64,000 nucleotides of DNA from Mucilaginibacter_A sp965201005 (GCF_965201005.1 NZ_OZ241747.1:2046001-2110000); one strand, 5' to 3'. Shown: positions 1 through 8,887, numbered from the stretch's first letter. Translations and numbers: made by a program. Notes: generated from the sequence alone by a model not told the origin.

Positions 1-1
1 C

Positions 2-88
2 GCATCTAATGCAACAGAAAAAGGAAGGCAGCAAAACCGCAGTGTGTCAATTGTGGCCACGCCAGCCAAAACTTCAGGAAATCAATAA
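2..88 (+). CDS. C-terminal end of an OmpA-family protein (partial)
   Basis: Twenty-eight codons, open from the window edge and ending in TAA. The peptide has the spacing of the end of an OmpA/MotB peptidoglycan-binding domain: an N-A-T near the start, then EKGRQQNRSVSI, matching the usual EGRxxNRRVEI helix-strand end, followed by a short polar tail. Such proteins tether the outer membrane to peptidoglycan. The start lies outside the window, so length, signal peptide and other domains cannot be seen. The call rests on one short motif. Confidence 0.45.
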   Translation, partial: ASNATEKGRQQNRSVSIVATPAKTSGNQ

Positions 89-114
89 TAATTTTAAAAC
101 TTTAAAACTAAAAA

Positions 115-1026
115 ATGATGTCAGTAAACGATAACAATACTGCTTCCAGCTTAAAAGAATTAAGCGAAAGTGATTACGAAATTGTGGATGGTGAGCCTAA
201 CATTAAAGGCTGGGACGTAAAAGATGAGAACGGAAAACAAATTGGTGATGTGGACGACTTGATTTTCAACCCGGACACCAATAAAGTGCTATACTTAATT
301 GTTGATTTAGATGACAATGAATTTGATTTAGATGACGATAAAAAGGTTTTAGTCCCGATCGGATTAGCAGAACTTCATGAAAATGATGATGATGTAATCC
401 TACCGGGCATAACAGCAGCTCAATTATCAGCATTGCCCAACTACGAAAAAGGTAATATCACTTCTCAAACCGAATCTACTATACGTTCGGTGTTTGCAGG
501 CGGTGCTGTTGCGGCCGTTGCAACAGATCAAACTGATTTTTATCAGCATGAAAATTTCAATGATCATAAATTTTATGGTAAACGCCAGCAAAATGTCAAC
601 AGCACAACTGCCATTCCGATTATTGAAGAAAAAATGGAAGTGGGCAAACGTCAAGTGGAAACTGGCGGCGTAAGGTTAAAAAGCCGCGTCGTGCAAGAGA
701 ACGTACAGGAGAACATTAACTTGCGTTCTGAGCATGTGCGAGTAGAAGAAACACCGGTTAACCGCCCGGCCACATCAGCCGATCTGGCTTCATTTAAAGA
801 AGGGACAATTGAGATGAAGGAATATGCCGAAGTGCCTGTAGTAAGCAAAGAAGCATTTGTCACCGGTGAAGTTTCTTTGGAAAAAGAAGTAAAAGAAAAC
901 ACAGAAACAGTACAAGGGACGATCCGGAAAACAGAAGTGGATACAGAAAATTTTACTGATGAAACGTCCAATTTTAGGGATGAAAAAAAACTGCCCGGTG
1001 AAGAAGGAGAAAATTTTTATAAGTAA
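115..1026 (+). CDS. PRC-barrel and DUF2382 (YsnF/AvaK) domain stress protein
   Basis: 303 residues without signal peptide or membrane segment. Residues about 22-105 form a PRC-barrel (GWDVKDENGKQIGDVDDLIF, then the YLIVDLDD strand), a small beta barrel seen in RNA-processing and photosystem proteins and in many stress proteins. Residues about 165-290 are a DUF2382/YsnF-AvaK domain, starting IPIIEEKMEVGKR and rich in E, K, V and T. This pairing is common in Bacteroidota and usually linked to desiccation, oxidative or general stress; the molecular role is unknown. Two ATG codons are in tandem (115 and 118). A degenerate copy of the dispersed motif (1078) lies between it and the next gene, with which it may be co-transcribed. 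Confidence 0.85.
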   Translation: MMSVNDNNTASSLKELSESDYEIVDGEPNIKGWDVKDENGKQIGDVDDLIFNPDTNKVLYLIVDLDDNEFDLDDDKKVLVPIGLAELHENDDDVILPGITAAQLSALPNYEKGNITSQTESTIRSVFAGGAVAAVATDQTDFYQHENFNDHKFYGKRQQNVNSTTAIPIIEEKMEVGKRQVETGGVRLKSRVVQENVQENINLRSEHVRVEETPVNRPATSADLASFKEGTIEMKEYAEVPVVSKEAFVTGEVSLEKEVKENTETVQGTIRKTEVDTENFTDETSNFRDEKKLPGEEGENFYK

Positions 1027-1139
1027 ACGACTGATTACCAATAAGCAATGCTATCTTGAGATTTGAATTTTATAGCAATAAAAGAAGTATTGGCTTTTAA
1101 TAAAACCCTTTCATTAATTCACATATAAATTTTAAAACA

Positions 1140-1574
1140 ATGTTTGATCAAATTTTGCAGATGGTTAAAGACCAGATTGGTGGAAACTCAGCTGCGTCTA
1201 ACGCAATACCGGCAGGACAGGAAGATGCCGTTCATCAGGAAATTGCTACACACATTAACAATGGTTTACAAAATCAAGCTTCCGCACAAGGTGGTGTAGG
1301 CGGATTAATGTCTATGTTAACAAACAGTATGGGTTCCGGCAGCCCGATAACCAGTGCCATTGAAGGCGGACTGGCAAGCAGCTTGGGCAGTAAATTTGGC
1401 CTGCCACCAATGGCAACCGGCGCAATTGCCGCAGCTTTGCCAGGTATTTTACAAAAATTTGCACACAAAGCAAATGATCCTAATGATCAAAGCATTACTG
1501 CGGATAGTATCCAAAATTCTTTAGGTGGCGCAAGTGGCGGCCTGGGCGGAATGCTGGGTGGTATGTTTAAATAA
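1140..1574 (+). CDS. DUF937 family protein
   Basis: 144 residues with the DUF937/YidB-like pattern: an amphipathic N-terminal helix (MFDQILQMVKDQIG), a hydrophobic glycine- and alanine-rich middle, and a glycine-rich C-terminal tail (GGLGGMLGG). No signal peptide. Function is not established; in Bacteroidota such proteins often sit near stress genes, as here behind the PRC-barrel gene. The start follows an A-rich leader with no Shine-Dalgarno sequence, which is usual for the phylum. A rho-independent terminator follows 28 bases after the stop. Confidence 0.75.
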   Translation: MFDQILQMVKDQIGGNSAASNAIPAGQEDAVHQEIATHINNGLQNQASAQGGVGGLMSMLTNSMGSGSPITSAIEGGLASSLGSKFGLPPMATGAIAAALPGILQKFAHKANDPNDQSITADSIQNSLGGASGGLGGMLGGMFK

Positions 1575-1602
1575 ACTTAACTGCTGTCAACTATCAGCAT
1601 TT

Positions 1603-1635
1603 AGCCATCAGTTTTTACAGCTGATGGCTTTTTTT
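1603..1635 (+). terminator. Rho-independent terminator after the DUF937 gene
   Basis: Perfect 9-bp stem AGCCATCAG / CTGATGGCT with a 9-base loop, followed directly by a run of seven T. Confidence 0.85.
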
Positions 1636-2102
1636 ACGAAATTGGATAACTATAAGGGCTGTTATTTTGGACAATATCCTGGTTTTAAAATCAGTAAAGC
1701 TTTTTGCATAGTTTCTTCTGATTATAAACTAGTCACATAAATTTGAATGAAAAAAATCTCAAATTTTATATGATAAAAGAAGCATCATCTTTTTATTTTA
1801 CCAACTCAAACAGTAAAATTTTAAACTTTTGATTTTGGGTTTGGGCTTGTTTAATTTCAGGTCAGAAATGTGTATAATGCTTCTTTTATCCCTGTAAATT
1901 ATACCAACCGTTTTCAATACCGAAACAAAAATCCCTCAGCTTTCCTTCTTTTAACTAATAAAAAATAGTTGTGTTTTTAAAAGTATGATGAGATAAAATC
2001 ATCAGCAAGTTGGCTTTTTTAAGGTAGTTGTTAGATTAACAATAGAGGTAGTTTGTCGTCGCACTAAGTTATTTTTTAAAATTAATATTTAAAAATCCAT
2101 CT
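1636..2102. other. Intergenic region with an opposed pair of dispersed motifs
   Basis: AT-rich 467-base gap without a convincing gene. It holds one forward motif (1772-1785) and one reverse motif (1877-1890), 91 bases apart. This pair is arranged cores-inward, the opposite of nearly all other intergenic pairs in the window. The last 60 bases should hold the promoter of the quinone oxidoreductase; a weak TTTG at about 2052 is visible but no good -7 element. Confidence 0.6.
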
Positions 2103-3071
2103 ATGAAAGCAGTTGTGATCACACAGCCCGGAGAACCGGAAGTTTTGAAAATACAGGAACGGGAAACACCTCTGCCTAAACCAAACGAAGTTTTAATCGA
2201 AGTAAAAGCGGCAGGCATAAACCGGCCGGATATTTTTCAGCGCAAAGGAAATTATCCGCCGCCGGCCGATGCACCGCAGGATATCCCCGGATTGGAAATT
2301 GCCGGAACAATTACGGCAATAGGCAAGGAAGTGACACAATGGAAAACCGGCGATCAGGTTTGTGCTTTGCTCGGCGGCGGCGGTTATGCAGCTTTTGCAG
2401 TTGCGGATGCAGGACATTGCCTGCCGGTGCCTGCCAACTGGACATTTGTAGAAGCTGCCTCTTTGCCGGAAACAGTTTTTACAGTTTGGCAAAATGTATT
2501 CAGGCTTGGAAAGTTGAAAAACGGAGAGAACTTTCTGGTTCACGGTGGAAGCAGCGGGATCGGCATCACGGCGATCCAGTTGGCAGCAGCTTTTGGTGCA
2601 AACGTGTATACAACCGCCGGAAGCGATGAAAAATGCAAAACATGCCAAAATTTAGGTGCTAAAAGAAGCATCAATTATAAAATAGAAGATTTTGAAACTG
2701 TGTTGAAGAAGGTTGGTGCAGATGTAATTTTGGATATGATTGGTGGCGATTATATTTTAAAAAACATCCGGATTTTAAACCCGGACGGACGTTTGGTTTA
2801 CATTAATGCCATGAAAGGCGGCAAAGCAGAAATTGATGTTACTGATTTGATGAAAAAACGTTTAACGCTCACAGGAAGCACTTTACGCAACCGCAATGCT
2901 GATTTTAAAACGCAGCTGGCAATAGAGATAAAAGCAAATGTTTGGCCGGTTATTGCAGCAGGAAAATTTAAGCCAATAATTTATAGAACTTTTAAGTTGG
3001 AAGATGCTGCAAAAGCCCATCAATTAATGGAAAGCAACGAACATATTGGTAAAATTGTGTTAGAAATTTAA
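2103..3071 (+). CDS. NAD(P)H:quinone oxidoreductase (zinc-independent MDR, PIG3 type)
   Basis: 322 residues, normal length for zeta-crystallin/PIG3-like medium-chain reductases, which pass electrons from NADPH to quinones or enones in the cytoplasm. The N-terminal GroES-like domain carries the family stretch AAGINRPDIFQRKGNYPPP, with no zinc ligands. The Rossmann motif is at about residues 145-165 (VHGGSSGIGITAIQLAAAFGA). The dispersed motif falls inside the gene at 2658-2671 together with its A/T tract and encodes GAKRSINY, where relatives usually have GADxxINY. So the motif is accommodated within the protein after the Rossmann domain. It appears to be a single-gene transcript. Confidence 0.88.
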   Translation: MKAVVITQPGEPEVLKIQERETPLPKPNEVLIEVKAAGINRPDIFQRKGNYPPPADAPQDIPGLEIAGTITAIGKEVTQWKTGDQVCALLGGGGYAAFAVADAGHCLPVPANWTFVEAASLPETVFTVWQNVFRLGKLKNGENFLVHGGSSGIGITAIQLAAAFGANVYTTAGSDEKCKTCQNLGAKRSINYKIEDFETVLKKVGADVILDMIGGDYILKNIRILNPDGRLVYINAMKGGKAEIDVTDLMKKRLTLTGSTLRNRNADFKTQLAIEIKANVWPVIAAGKFKPIIYRTFKLEDAAKAHQLMESNEHIGKIVLEI

Positions 3072-3080
3072 CTTCAAAGC

Positions 3081-3096
3081 GATTGTAAACACAATC
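3081..3096. terminator. Small hairpin between convergent genes
   Basis: GATTGT-AAAC-ACAATC, a 6-bp stem overlapping the stop codon of the minus-strand gene. It may be a weak bidirectional terminator. No long T run on the plus side. Confidence 0.35.
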
Positions 3097-3571
3097 ATTT
3101 AATCAAAGTAACTTTCGTCAGCTCTTTATCTAAATAATAATATCTGCTCCTGCTTTTATCAAAACCGTTTGCTTTGATAAGCCAGCCGGTTTGTGCGGTT
3201 TTAAAACTGGTCATGAAATCTATCATCGCATCGCTGGTTGTGACCAATTGGTTGGATAAATGTTTACTGTCTTTTTTAGCCTGATTTATTTCTGCATCAG
3301 TTTTCATTTTTACAATGCGCGCATCAATTTTCCTGCCTTCCAACTTTAAACTATCTATTTTATGCTGATAATTTTTATAAGTTTTTGTATCAACATAAGA
3401 AGTCTTTAAAACCTGAGGTGCAGAAAGTTTAATGTGCGGATTGAAGCCAAACTTGGAATGATTTGCAATATAACTTTTTACAAGTAACTGTGCCTTTTGC
3501 CGGTCAGCTTGTGAAAACGACACGAAAGGAGTTACAAGGAAAATAATCAAAAACGGTACTGTTTTTATCAT
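3095..3571 (-). CDS. Exported hypothetical protein
   Basis: 158 residues beginning with a clear Sec signal peptide (hydrophobic LIIFLVTPFVSF, then SQA). The mature part is charged and mostly helical, rich in lysine, with no motif I recognise. The first codons overlap a variant copy of the dispersed motif (3556-3569, GTAC in place of ATGC), which supplies the Met-Ile-Lys-Thr start. It lies convergent to the quinone oxidoreductase and divergent from the EVE gene. Likely periplasmic or outer-membrane associated; function unknown. Confidence 0.6.
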   Translation of the reverse strand: MIKTVPFLIIFLVTPFVSFSQADRQKAQLLVKSYIANHSKFGFNPHIKLSAPQVLKTSYVDTKTYKNYQHKIDSLKLEGRKIDARIVKMKTDAEINQAKKDSKHLSNQLVTTSDAMIDFMTSFKTAQTGWLIKANGFDKSRSRYYYLDKELTKVTLIK

Positions 3572-3657
3572 ACAAAATTATAATCTGTAATTTACAAAAG
3601 TATTTAAAATTGTATTAATTGGTACTAATTAACGAATTTTAAATTCAGACAAATATA

Positions 3658-3686
3658 TTGTTGTAAACTTATTTAGATTAATTTTG
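3658..3686 (+). promoter_or_regulatory. Bacteroidota-type promoter of the EVE gene
   Basis: A -33 like TTG (3658-3660) and a -7 element TAATTTTG (3679-3686, consensus TAnnTTTG) are separated by 18 bases, ending 23 bases before the ATG. Spacing and sequence fit the primary sigma factor consensus of this phylum. Confidence 0.45.
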
Positions 3687-3709
3687 AAAGTTAACTATAA
3701 AAACTTATT

Positions 3710-4117
3710 ATGAATTATTACCTGGTCAAATCCGAACCGCACAAATACAGTTGGGAAAAATTTTTAAAAGAAGGCAGAACACATTGGGACGGTGTACGCA
3801 ACTATCAGGCACGCAACAATTTACGGGAGATGAAAACCGGAGATCTGGTTCTGTTTTATCACAGTAATGAAGGTAAATGTGTGGTTGGGATTGCCAAAGT
3901 TATAAAAGAGTTTTATCAGGACCCGACAACTACAGATCCAAACTGGGTTGTTGTGGATATTGAACCTGTGCAGTCTTTGGATAAAGTTGTAACGCTTGAA
4001 CAAATCAAAGCAGATGAATTTTTGCAGAACATTAGTTTGGTAAAGCAGGGAAGATTATCTGTAATGCCTTTGAAAGCGGAAGAATTTGACCGGATTGTTG
4101 CCTTAGGTAACGGATAA
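3710..4117 (+). CDS. EVE domain protein
   Basis: 135 residues, entirely one EVE domain (MNYYLVKSEPHKYSWEKF at the start, then WDGVRNYQARNNLREMKTGD and the FYHSN strand), the PUA-like fold of human THYN1. EVE proteins bind modified bases in DNA or RNA and often occur in modification-dependent restriction. Here the domain stands alone with no nuclease partner nearby, which fits the housekeeping THYN1-like form. Cytoplasmic. Confidence 0.88.
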   Translation: MNYYLVKSEPHKYSWEKFLKEGRTHWDGVRNYQARNNLREMKTGDLVLFYHSNEGKCVVGIAKVIKEFYQDPTTTDPNWVVVDIEPVQSLDKVVTLEQIKADEFLQNISLVKQGRLSVMPLKAEEFDRIVALGNG

Positions 4118-4403
4118 AAGTTTTTTATCAAATTAAGTTTTATTTTTGAATGACAAATTTTAGGTGATAAAAGAAGCATTTTGTTGAACTTTTGTAAAAT
4201 CAACATCAACTTGTTTTCCAGAACAAAGAAAGATTTTTCAAATAAAAAGTTCTACCTGACCGGTACAATTTATAAAGCTTACAAATGTTGGCTTAAACCC
4301 GAATCATCAACTTAAAATTTAGCCGGTAAAAGAAGCATCAGGTTTTTGGTTTAAACATTACATTTATTTTGTACACTATTGCTGAATTAACTATCTTAAT
4401 TGC
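4118..4403. repeat. Intergenic region with two direct copies of the dispersed motif
   Basis: Two forward motifs, 4166-4179 and 4325-4338, each preceded by its A/T tract (AAATTTTAGG and AAAATTTAGC). They are in the same orientation, so they cannot pair with each other. No gene or clear promoter seen. Confidence 0.7.
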
Positions 4404-6818
4404 ATGAAAAGTTTTTATATATATTTAGCTGTTGTTTTACTTGTATCTCATTTTTCTGCCGAGGCACAAAACGCAAACCGGCAGGATTTTGACCGTGGCT
4501 GGACGTTTAATCTGGGCGATGTTCCTTCAGCCAAAAATCCGGGTTTTGATGATTCGGGCTGGCGCAAACTCAACCTGCCGCATGATTGGAGCATCGAAGG
4601 AAAGTTTTCAAAAGACAACCCCGCAATGCCCGAAGGTGGCGCATTGCCCGGCGGCATTGGCTGGTATCGCAAAACTTTTTTGCTGCCGGAATCATCAAAA
4701 GGAAAAATTGTTTCGGTTGATTTTGATGGCATTTATCAAAAAAGCCAGGTTTGGGTCAACGGGCATTTGCTTGGTTTCCGCCCCAACGGTTACATTTCTT
4801 TTCGCTATAATTTAACGCCATACTTGTTTTACGGCACAAAAAAGAATGTGATAGTTGTAAAGGCCGACAATTCTATCCAACCCAATTCACGCTGGTATTC
4901 CGGTTCGGGCGTTTACCGCAATGTTTGGTTGGTAACCACCCCAAAGTTAGCAATAAACCATTGGGGAACTTTTGTAACCACGCCAAAAGTCAGCAGTCAA
5001 TCGGCCAGCATCAACATCCAAACAATTATTAAAAACTACACTGGCAAATTGCAAAACGCAACATTAACTTCGGTTTTGTATAATGCGGCCGGCAAAATTG
5101 TATTGGTAAAAACCACAACCGGCATCGATGTAAAAGATTCGATAAAAGAAGTATCACAGGATTTTGTGCTGAATAATCCAAGCTTGTGGTCTGTAAAACA
5201 GCCGTACTTGTACAAGCTGGTATCCAAAGTTACCAATGATCATTCGGTTTCGGATAGTTATGAAACCCATATCGGTATCCGTTATTTCAATTTTGACGCA
5301 GATAAATGCTTCTCCCTCAACGGAAAATCAATGAAAATTTTGGGCGTTTGCGATCATCATGATCTGGGAAGTTTGGGTGCCGCGATCAATACAAGAGCTT
5401 TAGAAAGACAATTGGAAATTTTGAAAGCAATGGGCGTAAATGGCATCCGGACTTCGCACAATCCGCCTGCGCCCGAACTTTTAGACCTTTGTGATAAAAT
5501 GGGTTTTTTGGTGATGGACGAAGCTTTTGACGTTTGGGAAAAGCAAAAAGTAAAGTATGATTATCATCTGTATTTTAAGGATTGGCACAAACAAGATCTG
5601 CAAGACCAGGTTTTGCGCGACCGCAACCATCCAAGTGTAATCATGTGGAGCATCGGCAATGAAATACCGGAACAAACGGACAGTAGCGCAACCGGCATTG
5701 CCCGTGACCTGGCCGCTATCATACATCAGTTGGACACCACAAGGCCGATAACCAGCGCAAATAATGATCCCGGGAAAAACAACAGGATCATCCAGTCGGG
5801 TGCGGTCGATTTGATCGGATATAATTATCACCACAATGATTTGACTAATTTCCATGATCGATATCCCGGCAAAAAATTTATCGGTACAGAAACAACCTCC
5901 GCACTGGAAACCCGTGGATTTTATGCGATGCCTTCAGACAGCATCCGCCGCTGGCCGGAATACTCCAAGAACGGAAAAGGCAAAATGGGCCCAGAATACC
6001 GGGTCTCTGCCTATGATAATGTTTCTACACCTTGGGGCTCAACCCATGAGGAAACCTGGAAAGTGATCAAGAAATATGATTTTTTGTCGGGCATGTTTAT
6101 CTGGACGGGTTTTGATTATCTGGGCGAGCCAACGCCGTATTCCTGGCCTGCACGCAGTTCTTATTTTGGTATTGTAGATCTGGCCGGTTTCCCAAAAGAC
6201 GTTTATTACATGTACCAAAGCGAGTGGACGGACAAAACGGTGCTGCACATTTTTCCGCACTGGACTTGGGAAGCCGGAAAAACGGTAGATGTTTGGGCGT
6301 ATTATAATCATGCAGATGAAGTGGAACTATTTTTGAACGGCAAATCACTCGGTACAAAAAAGAAAAGCGGAGACGATTTGCATGTGATGTGGCGCGTAAA
6401 ATATCAGCCGGGGACTTTAAAAGCAGTTTCCAGAAAAGACGGAAAAGTAGTGCTGTCCCGTGAAATTAAAACTGCCGGAAAACCTGCAAAGATCGAACTT
6501 TCTGCCGATCGTAAAACCATTAAAGCGGATGGAAAAGATTTGTCTTTTATTACTGTAAAAGTTTTGGATAAAGATGGAAACGTGGTGCCCGATGCAGAAA
6601 ACTTAATCAATTTTAAAGTTGATGGCGAAGCGTTTATTGCCGGTGTTGATAATGGCGATCCGGTCAGTCATGATTCTTTCAAAGTAAATTACCGAAAAGC
6701 TTTTCATGGTTTGGCTTTGGCCATTGTACAGGCAAAAGAACATTCGGGCAAAGTTACTTTTACGGCCTCTTCGGATGGCTTGCAGAGTGCAACTATTGAT
6801 TTGGACTTGGTGAAATAG
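4404..6818 (+). CDS. Secreted GH2 beta-galactosidase
   Basis: 804 residues with a Sec signal peptide (residues 1-21, ending SAEAQ). Domains: GH2 sugar-binding domain (about 30-185, with NLPHDWSIEG and GIGWYRKTF), Ig-like domain (190-295), TIM barrel (300-600), DUF4982-type and a C-terminal Ig-like domain (620-804). The general acid/base is Glu420 in SIGNE and the likely nucleophile is Glu496 in IGTETT. Such enzymes remove terminal beta-galactose from plant or host glycans in the periplasm. No SusC/SusD pair or regulator is adjacent, so it is not in a classic polysaccharide utilization locus here. A GTAT variant of the dispersed motif lies within it (5141) and another starts 3 bases after the stop (6821). 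Confidence 0.9.
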   Translation: MKSFYIYLAVVLLVSHFSAEAQNANRQDFDRGWTFNLGDVPSAKNPGFDDSGWRKLNLPHDWSIEGKFSKDNPAMPEGGALPGGIGWYRKTFLLPESSKGKIVSVDFDGIYQKSQVWVNGHLLGFRPNGYISFRYNLTPYLFYGTKKNVIVVKADNSIQPNSRWYSGSGVYRNVWLVTTPKLAINHWGTFVTTPKVSSQSASINIQTIIKNYTGKLQNATLTSVLYNAAGKIVLVKTTTGIDVKDSIKEVSQDFVLNNPSLWSVKQPYLYKLVSKVTNDHSVSDSYETHIGIRYFNFDADKCFSLNGKSMKILGVCDHHDLGSLGAAINTRALERQLEILKAMGVNGIRTSHNPPAPELLDLCDKMGFLVMDEAFDVWEKQKVKYDYHLYFKDWHKQDLQDQVLRDRNHPSVIMWSIGNEIPEQTDSSATGIARDLAAIIHQLDTTRPITSANNDPGKNNRIIQSGAVDLIGYNYHHNDLTNFHDRYPGKKFIGTETTSALETRGFYAMPSDSIRRWPEYSKNGKGKMGPEYRVSAYDNVSTPWGSTHEETWKVIKKYDFLSGMFIWTGFDYLGEPTPYSWPARSSYFGIVDLAGFPKDVYYMYQSEWTDKTVLHIFPHWTWEAGKTVDVWAYYNHADEVELFLNGKSLGTKKKSGDDLHVMWRVKYQPGTLKAVSRKDGKVVLSREIKTAGKPAKIELSADRKTIKADGKDLSFITVKVLDKDGNVVPDAENLINFKVDGEAFIAGVDNGDPVSHDSFKVNYRKAFHGLALAIVQAKEHSGKVTFTASSDGLQSATIDLDLVK

Positions 6819-6820
6819 CC

Positions 6821-6834
6821 ATACTGTTTTTACA
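6821..6834 (-). repeat. Dispersed motif, variant copy after the GH2 stop codon
   Basis: ATACTGTTTTTACA followed by CCTGTTTTTTT: the reverse-oriented AC form with ATAC in place of ATGC, starting 3 bases after the stop codon and lying between convergent genes. Confidence 0.55.
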
Positions 6835-6850
6835 CCTGTTTTTTTGGAAA

Positions 6851-7795
6851 TCAGTTTCTGGGATGATATTGGATGATTGTTTCCCGCAAATATTCCCGGT
6901 CCAAATGCGTGTAAATTTCCGTGGTGGTAATGCTTTCGTGGCCAAGCATATCCTGTACGGCGCGCAAATCGGCACCACCTTCAATTAAATGGGTTGCAAA
7001 AGAATGACGGAAAGTATGCGGACTGATGCTCTTTTTAAGACCTGTTTTTTCGGCAAGTGCTTTGATAATCATAAAAACCATCACACGGGAAAGGGCCGAA
7101 CCGCGCTTGCTCAAAAAAACAAAATCTTCCTGGCCGTTTTTAATTTTCAGGTGCACGCGGACTTCGCCCAAATAAATCCGGAGCATTTTTTTGGCCTGTT
7201 CGCCAATCGGCACCAAACGTTCTTTACTTCCTTTGCCCAAAATTTTTACAAAATCATCTTCCAGGTACAGGTTGGATATTTTTAGCGTAATCAACTCCGT
7301 AACCCGTAAACCGCAGCTATACAGCACTTCCAGCATGGTTTTGTTGCGTATGCCGTCGGGTTTTGAGAGATCGATTGCACCAATCAAAGCATCAATCTCC
7401 AAAATATTTAACGTATCAGGCAATTTCCTGGTGAGGCGGGGAGCTTCAATCAGTTCAGACGGATCTTTAGAAATCAGGTTTTCCATCAGCATAAATTTGT
7501 AAAAAGCTTTAATGCCCGATAAAATCCGTGCTTGCGAAGCCGGCGTCATGCCCAGTTCATTTACCCAGGTGATGAACGCTTTCAAATCCGGCGTGGTAAT
7601 GGTTTCCGGTTTGCGAAGCGGTTGTAACGATACGGCAAACTGCTGCAACTTGTCCATATCCTGCAAATACGCATCGATGGAATTGGGCGACAAAAATTTT
7701 TCCAGCTTTAAATAAGATCGGAAACCGTTGATGGTTGATGGCCAGTCCAAAATTTTTTGAAAGTTTATTTTTATGTTTGGGTGATGAAGATACAA
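6851..7795 (-). CDS. xerD: Site-specific tyrosine recombinase XerD
   Basis: XerD resolves chromosome dimers at dif with XerC. As drawn it is 314 residues: SAM-like N-terminal domain (about 18-105) and catalytic domain (about 125-305). All catalytic residues are visible: Arg164 (CGLRVTEL), Lys188 (GKGSK), His260 and Arg263 (HTFRH), His286 (LGHES) and Tyr295 (EIYTH). The first ATG (7795) overlaps the divergent aroQ by 12 bases; a TTG at 7750 gives 299 residues, the usual XerD length, and may be the true start. Head-to-head xerD/aroQ is common in Bacteroidota, so this is the housekeeping recombinase, not an element integrase. Confidence 0.9.
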   Translation of the reverse strand: MYLHHPNIKINFQKILDWPSTINGFRSYLKLEKFLSPNSIDAYLQDMDKLQQFAVSLQPLRKPETITTPDLKAFITWVNELGMTPASQARILSGIKAFYKFMLMENLISKDPSELIEAPRLTRKLPDTLNILEIDALIGAIDLSKPDGIRNKTMLEVLYSCGLRVTELITLKISNLYLEDDFVKILGKGSKERLVPIGEQAKKMLRIYLGEVRVHLKIKNGQEDFVFLSKRGSALSRVMVFMIIKALAEKTGLKKSISPHTFRHSFATHLIEGGADLRAVQDMLGHESITTTEIYTHLDREYLRETIIQYHPRN

Positions 7796-8200
7796 ATTAT
7801 CAACGGCCCAAATTTAAACTTATTGGGCAAGCGCGAACCATCGGTTTACGGCAATACTTCTTTTACCGACTATTTTTTGGTGTTGAAGCAGCGTTTTCCT
7901 CAAATCGAATTCAGCTACTTTCAAAGCAACAAAGAAGGCGAACTGATTGACAAAATCCAGGAAGTTGGTTTTGATTTTGACGGAATTATTTTGAACGCCG
8001 GTGCTTACACGCACACTTCCATTGCGATTGCAGATGCCATTGCCGCCGTAAAAACGCCAGTTGTGGAAGTGCATATTTCCAACGTGCACAAACGCGAAAG
8101 TTTCCGCCATCATTCTTTTTTATCTACCAATTGTAAAGGTGTGATCTTGGGTTTTGGTTTGGATAGTTACCGGCTGGCGGTGGAAAGTTTTTTGAGTTGA
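7784..8200 (+). CDS. aroQ: Type II 3-dehydroquinate dehydratase
   Basis: Third step of the shikimate pathway: dehydration of 3-dehydroquinate to 3-dehydroshikimate by a cytoplasmic dodecamer. 138 residues with all family motifs: NGPNLNLLGKREPSVYG (catalytic Tyr22), NAGAYTHTS, and VEVHISNVHKRESFRHHS (catalytic His97). I use the ATG at 7784, which places NGPNLNLLG at the standard position, not an upstream in-frame start. An ATAC variant of the dispersed motif is inside (7854-7867). The last 45 codons are duplicated at 8925-9059 beyond a toxin-antitoxin pair, so the present 3' end may not be the original one. Confidence 0.93.
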   Translation: MKIQIINGPNLNLLGKREPSVYGNTSFTDYFLVLKQRFPQIEFSYFQSNKEGELIDKIQEVGFDFDGIILNAGAYTHTSIAIADAIAAVKTPVVEVHISNVHKRESFRHHSFLSTNCKGVILGFGLDSYRLAVESFLS

Positions 8201-8205
8201 GGTGG

Positions 8206-8219
8206 ATGCTGTTTTTGTT
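8206..8219 (-). repeat. Decayed dispersed motif after aroQ
   Basis: ATGCTGTTTTTGTT, 5 bases after the aroQ stop. The equivalent site in the duplicated copy (9065-9078) has the intact ATGCTGTTTTTATC. Confidence 0.6.
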
Positions 8220-8268
8220 GTATATTTATTTAATAAAGTTTAAATAACCTAACTACTAATAAATTTTG

Positions 8269-8505
8269 ATGATGATACATGCAGAGATTCGTAAATTACA
8301 TTTGATTGAAGAAGTGCTCAAAATTGAGAATGAACAAATACTTTCTGCATTAGAGGTTGTTCTAAAAAAAACATTAGTACTCGAAACTGATTCTCAAAAT
8401 TCGTTTGCTGCATGGTTAGGTATCTGGTCAAATGAGGAAGCGCAGGAAATAAAAACTGCTATTGTGGAAAACTGCGAACAAATTAATCAGGATGACTGGA
8501 AGTGA
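8269..8505 (+). CDS. Antitoxin of a VapBC-like pair
   Basis: 78 residues: an N-terminal helical region (about 1-35) and an acidic C-terminal part ending QINQDDWK, the shape of Bacteroidota antitoxins that cap PIN-domain toxins. The ATG at 8269 is preferred over an in-frame TTG at 8266. Its last 14 bases overlap the start of the toxin, the usual translational coupling. It would neutralise the toxin and autoregulate the pair. No DNA-binding motif is obvious. The pair lies exactly between two copies of the aroQ 3' end. Confidence 0.75.
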   Translation: MMIHAEIRKLHLIEEVLKIENEQILSALEVVLKKTLVLETDSQNSFAAWLGIWSNEEAQEIKTAIVENCEQINQDDWK

Positions 8506-8887
8506 TTTTGTATTTGATACCAGTGCTGTAATCGAATTGTTTAAAGGCAATCCAGTTGTTGCTTCCAAACTTGAAACGATAACAAATATTAAAATTCCTT
8601 CAATTGTTTTAGGTGAATTGTACTTTGGTGTTTACAGGTCTTCTAATCCTCAAAAACATATCGATCAAGTAAAACAGTTTATTGAAAATTGTGAGGTACT
8701 GCGTGTAGGTTCTGATACTGCAGAAGTATATGCAATCATAAAAACCAAATTAAAAATTAAAGGAAAACCAATCCCTGAAAATGATATTTGGATTTTAGCA
8801 ATTGCAATTCAATTTGATCTTCCAATTGTTGCTTTTGATAAACATTTTTTAGAAATTGAAGGGTTAAAGTTGGAAGAATGGAAATGA
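8492..8887 (+). CDS. PIN-domain toxin (VapC family)
   Basis: 131 residues starting MTGSDFVFDTSA. PIN-domain ribonucleases bind Mg2+ with three or four acidic residues; here they are the Asp in FDTSAV, the Glu in GELYFG, the Asp in ENDIW and the Asp in AFDKHF, all at VapC spacing. The toxin should cleave RNA (tRNA or rRNA in studied VapCs) when the antitoxin is degraded. I chose the ATG overlapping the antitoxin stop by 14 bases. The reading frame is intact, so the pair is probably functional. Confidence 0.85.
   Translation: MTGSDFVFDTSAVIELFKGNPVVASKLETITNIKIPSIVLGELYFGVYRSSNPQKHIDQVKQFIENCEVLRVGSDTAEVYAIIKTKLKIKGKPIPENDIWILAIAIQFDLPIVAFDKHFLEIEGLKLEEWK

Noticed and set aside
5301..5318. AAATGCTTCTCCC in the beta-galactosidase gene as a motif copy
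   Set aside because: Only seven bases of the core match and the A/T tract is missing.
6851..7795. XerD as the integrase of the toxin-antitoxin insertion at aroQ
   Set aside because: Its residues, length and head-to-head place with aroQ are those of the housekeeping chromosome-dimer recombinase. Proximity to the duplication is probably a coincidence.
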